NCBI GenBank assembly: GCA_013398295.1
Contig: VZSF01009123.1
Coordinates: 911,956-975,955 of the forward strand
From: Chionis minor
Taxonomy: Eukaryota > Chordata > Aves > Charadriiformes > Chionididae
Reading direction: 5' to 3'
Length of the DNA: 64,000 nt
Below are positions 62,104-64,000 of the stretch, in pieces. The notes beneath the pieces are model-generated. The model was not told where the DNA came from. It ran no database searches and saw only the letters and a program-made list of their open reading frames with translations. Numbering within the stretch: the stretch's first letter is position 1; the number at the start of each line of letters is the position of its first letter. Position numbers and translations under genes: made by a program.

Positions 62104-64000
62104 GGTATTTTTAGCTTTTATTACTCAAAGTTCCACCAAAGTGAAAATCCTCTCCCTTTTGGGAGTCTGCATATAGATTATTATGGTTATAGGTCCATAT
62201 ACTGAACGCTTCTCAAACTCTTCAGACCTCTTGGCTGGACACTTCATACTGTGTTGGTTTAACGTGCAGGAGGTGGTAGCGTTATCTGCTGTATTTAACG
62301 CTTGCTAATGCCATAAAAGCTGAAATGCCACCAAAGAGTTGTATTGTGGAGAACAGCATAATAAAGCATAAAGGAAACTAAATTTCTCTTCTATAAATGT
62401 ATTTTAAATGTCTTCTAAATCAGAACTGTCTCTGGCTTAATTAGCTTGGGCTCCCATAAGTCAACTTTACTCTTGCTAGAATAGCTAGATGCAGCTTGAG
62501 AAGCATGAAGTGGAACTGCTGTGTAAAGTAGACCTATTTAGAGGGAGGGACAGAAAAATTACTGCTCCCAAAGCAGCCAGAGTGTTTAGTGAAAAAATGT
62601 GCTGGGTGGTAGAGGAGGAAAAAATGTCCCAGTTTCCCGCTAGCTGTAACTGTCACGTTTCAGTATGTTAGATGATGACACAGAGAGGGTGTTATGAAGA
62701 ATGACACCTGGAGTGGTATTTGCTTAGGATCTTGGCTGGGACCTCCTTACAGGGTGTGACTGGTGAGCCACAGGTGAGCCACAGGCAGTCACATTCATGT
62801 CTGGCTCCTCTGGTCTTCTGTTCCGCTGCCTCACCCTTGGACTTGAAAGTTACTCTGTGGAATAGTTATGAGTGAAACTTTTGGGGAGAAAAAGCAAAAA
62901 GTGTAAGGAAGAGAAGGGAATACGTTGCACAAGGTATGGCTAAAGTAGAATGAAGGGGAAGGAGAATCGAGTGATTCTGAAGACTGTGAGACAAGATAGG
63001 AAAATATGTTAAAAAGAGGCAGTAACCTCAAAGGAGAGTGAAGTTGAGACAAATGAGATGGACAGGCATATCTAGGACCTCCAAGAACCTGCTTACAGAA
63101 AGTAGGCTGTCTTAGATGTCACGTTGCAGTTAAATAGTGTATACAGTAAGGAAAGGAAGCACATACTGCATTCCTCAATTTACAAGTGGCTGGGCGAGCA
63201 GCTGTTGTCACTCTGGCTAGTGATTTGGCTGCTATATGGGGAGTATGTATGTATTCATATATATGGGGGGGGTTATGTATATATGCACATATGTATTCAT
63301 TTTTACATCCTTTTCTAAACTATTTAATTTACTGGGAAACAAGTACAGCTGGAAATACGAATGGTGTGCAGGTGTCATTGCAGAGCAAATTGCTGTTACA
63401 ACGCTGGCTGGACACTGCTGAAAATGTTTAAATGACCTAAAAATAACCACATGTAGCATAGGAGACATTGTATGTGAACTGATACTTCTTCATGAGTCAT
63501 TTCCTGCTGAGTGTGTTATGCAAAGCTAACTGCTAGAGGGGGTGTGTATGTATGTGATTATATATAAAATCAAGAGCAGGCCATGCTTTTTTCCAAGGTT
63601 CTTTATGTGGCTCTACTAGTTGGGAGCGTGAATATGCTAATTAGTATTGTCCCTATAAACAATGTTCAGATTTAGATATTGGCTATTGGAAATTCCAGTG
63701 GTCCTCTGGGGTGTATTTTCCCTTGAGACTGACTATAAAGTAGGCCACACATTCTCCAAAATTCCTTGAACAGAGGAACTACTTGCTGCTCTGAATTGTG
63801 CTTTAAAATTTAATATTTTAACGATTATTTAAAAAAAAAAAAACAAACCCACAACCAAAATGAAACAAACCACTAGATGGATAGGTGTCTCACAAAGACA
63901 GCTTGTATGCAGCTACTATGTGTGTGTCTGAGTTGGTAGTCTATCTTTTGATAACTGAAAACTACTAATAGTGAAACATAATGAATTATTGCAGATATCA
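62104..64000. other. Intronic DNA with a TATG/TATA microsatellite
   Basis: At about 63,241-63,300 there is an imperfect TATG/TATA repeat interrupted by a G8 run. A short direct duplication 'ggtgagccaca' occurs at 62,762-62,785. An A-rich run lies near 63,829-63,844. No exon recognised before the window ends. Confidence 0.55.

Larger units (their letters stand above)
48015..64000 (+). other. Probable intron 1 of the unidentified gene (runs off the window)
   Basis: From the donor at 48,015 no acceptor followed by a convincing coding exon could be found before the window ends, so the first intron is at least 15.9 kb, common for genes with CpG-island promoters. ORFs inside (for example 50,427-50,732 and 60,300-60,683) are short, lack exon-like boundaries and are taken as chance. 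The listed repeats (LTR fragment, CR1, microsatellites, homopolymers) lie inside it. Confidence 0.6.

Noticed and set aside
1..64000. Search for CRISPR arrays, tRNA, rRNA, bacterial operons or phage genes
   Set aside because: No direct-repeat/spacer pattern, no tRNA-like A/B boxes with cloverleaf seen by eye, and all recognised repeats are vertebrate; a non-animal origin has no support.

Overview
The window looks like a piece of a bird nuclear chromosome. The evidence is the interspersed repeats: four CR1-type LINE fragments, three ending in or near the avian CR1 3' tail (ATTCTATG-type repeats after a 'ggtcccttccaaccc' block), and one LTR-like fragment of a type I associate with avian ERVL elements. 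Base composition is AT-rich outside one CpG island, homopolymer runs are frequent, and ORFs are short and scattered. There is no operon, Shine-Dalgarno pattern, CRISPR array, tRNA or rRNA that I can see.

Layout. Positions 1 to about 47,200 are non-genic on present evidence: unique-looking AT-rich DNA with a few decayed repeats, simple repeats, and a handful of weak coding-like stretches (4972-5277, 14009-14335, 16716-17353, 21003-21191, 28611-29222). I recognise none of these as a known gene. A younger CR1 copy, with one frame break in its reverse-transcriptase tail, lies at 45,384-46,110.

From about 47,200 to 48,260 there is a strong CpG island, interrupted by an 83-base run of N (47,415-47,497). 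It carries the best-supported gene feature: a plus-strand first coding exon at 47,966-48,014, with an ATG in good Kozak context followed 49 bases later by a consensus splice donor. It encodes MWGGLHPQLGFRGYRA and the first base of the next codon. A 19-codon upstream ORF (47,799-47,858) precedes it in the presumed 5' leader. I cannot name the gene from 16 residues.

From 48,015 to the end (nearly 16 kb) the sequence is best read as the first intron of that gene. It holds an LTR fragment (52,942 to about 53,097), an AT-rich microsatellite with a perfect 28-bp palindrome (53,239-53,266), a G-quadruplex-prone run (57,492-57,526) and an older CR1 fragment (61,880-62,103).

In short, this is a vertebrate promoter and first exon between a roughly 47-kb upstream non-coding region and a long first intron. 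I found no clear novel system. The items most worth checking are the unnamed exon 1 with its uORF, the decayed ORF-like region at 16.7-17.4 kb, the cysteine-rich ORF at 14.0 kb, and the exon-like ORF at 21.0 kb.
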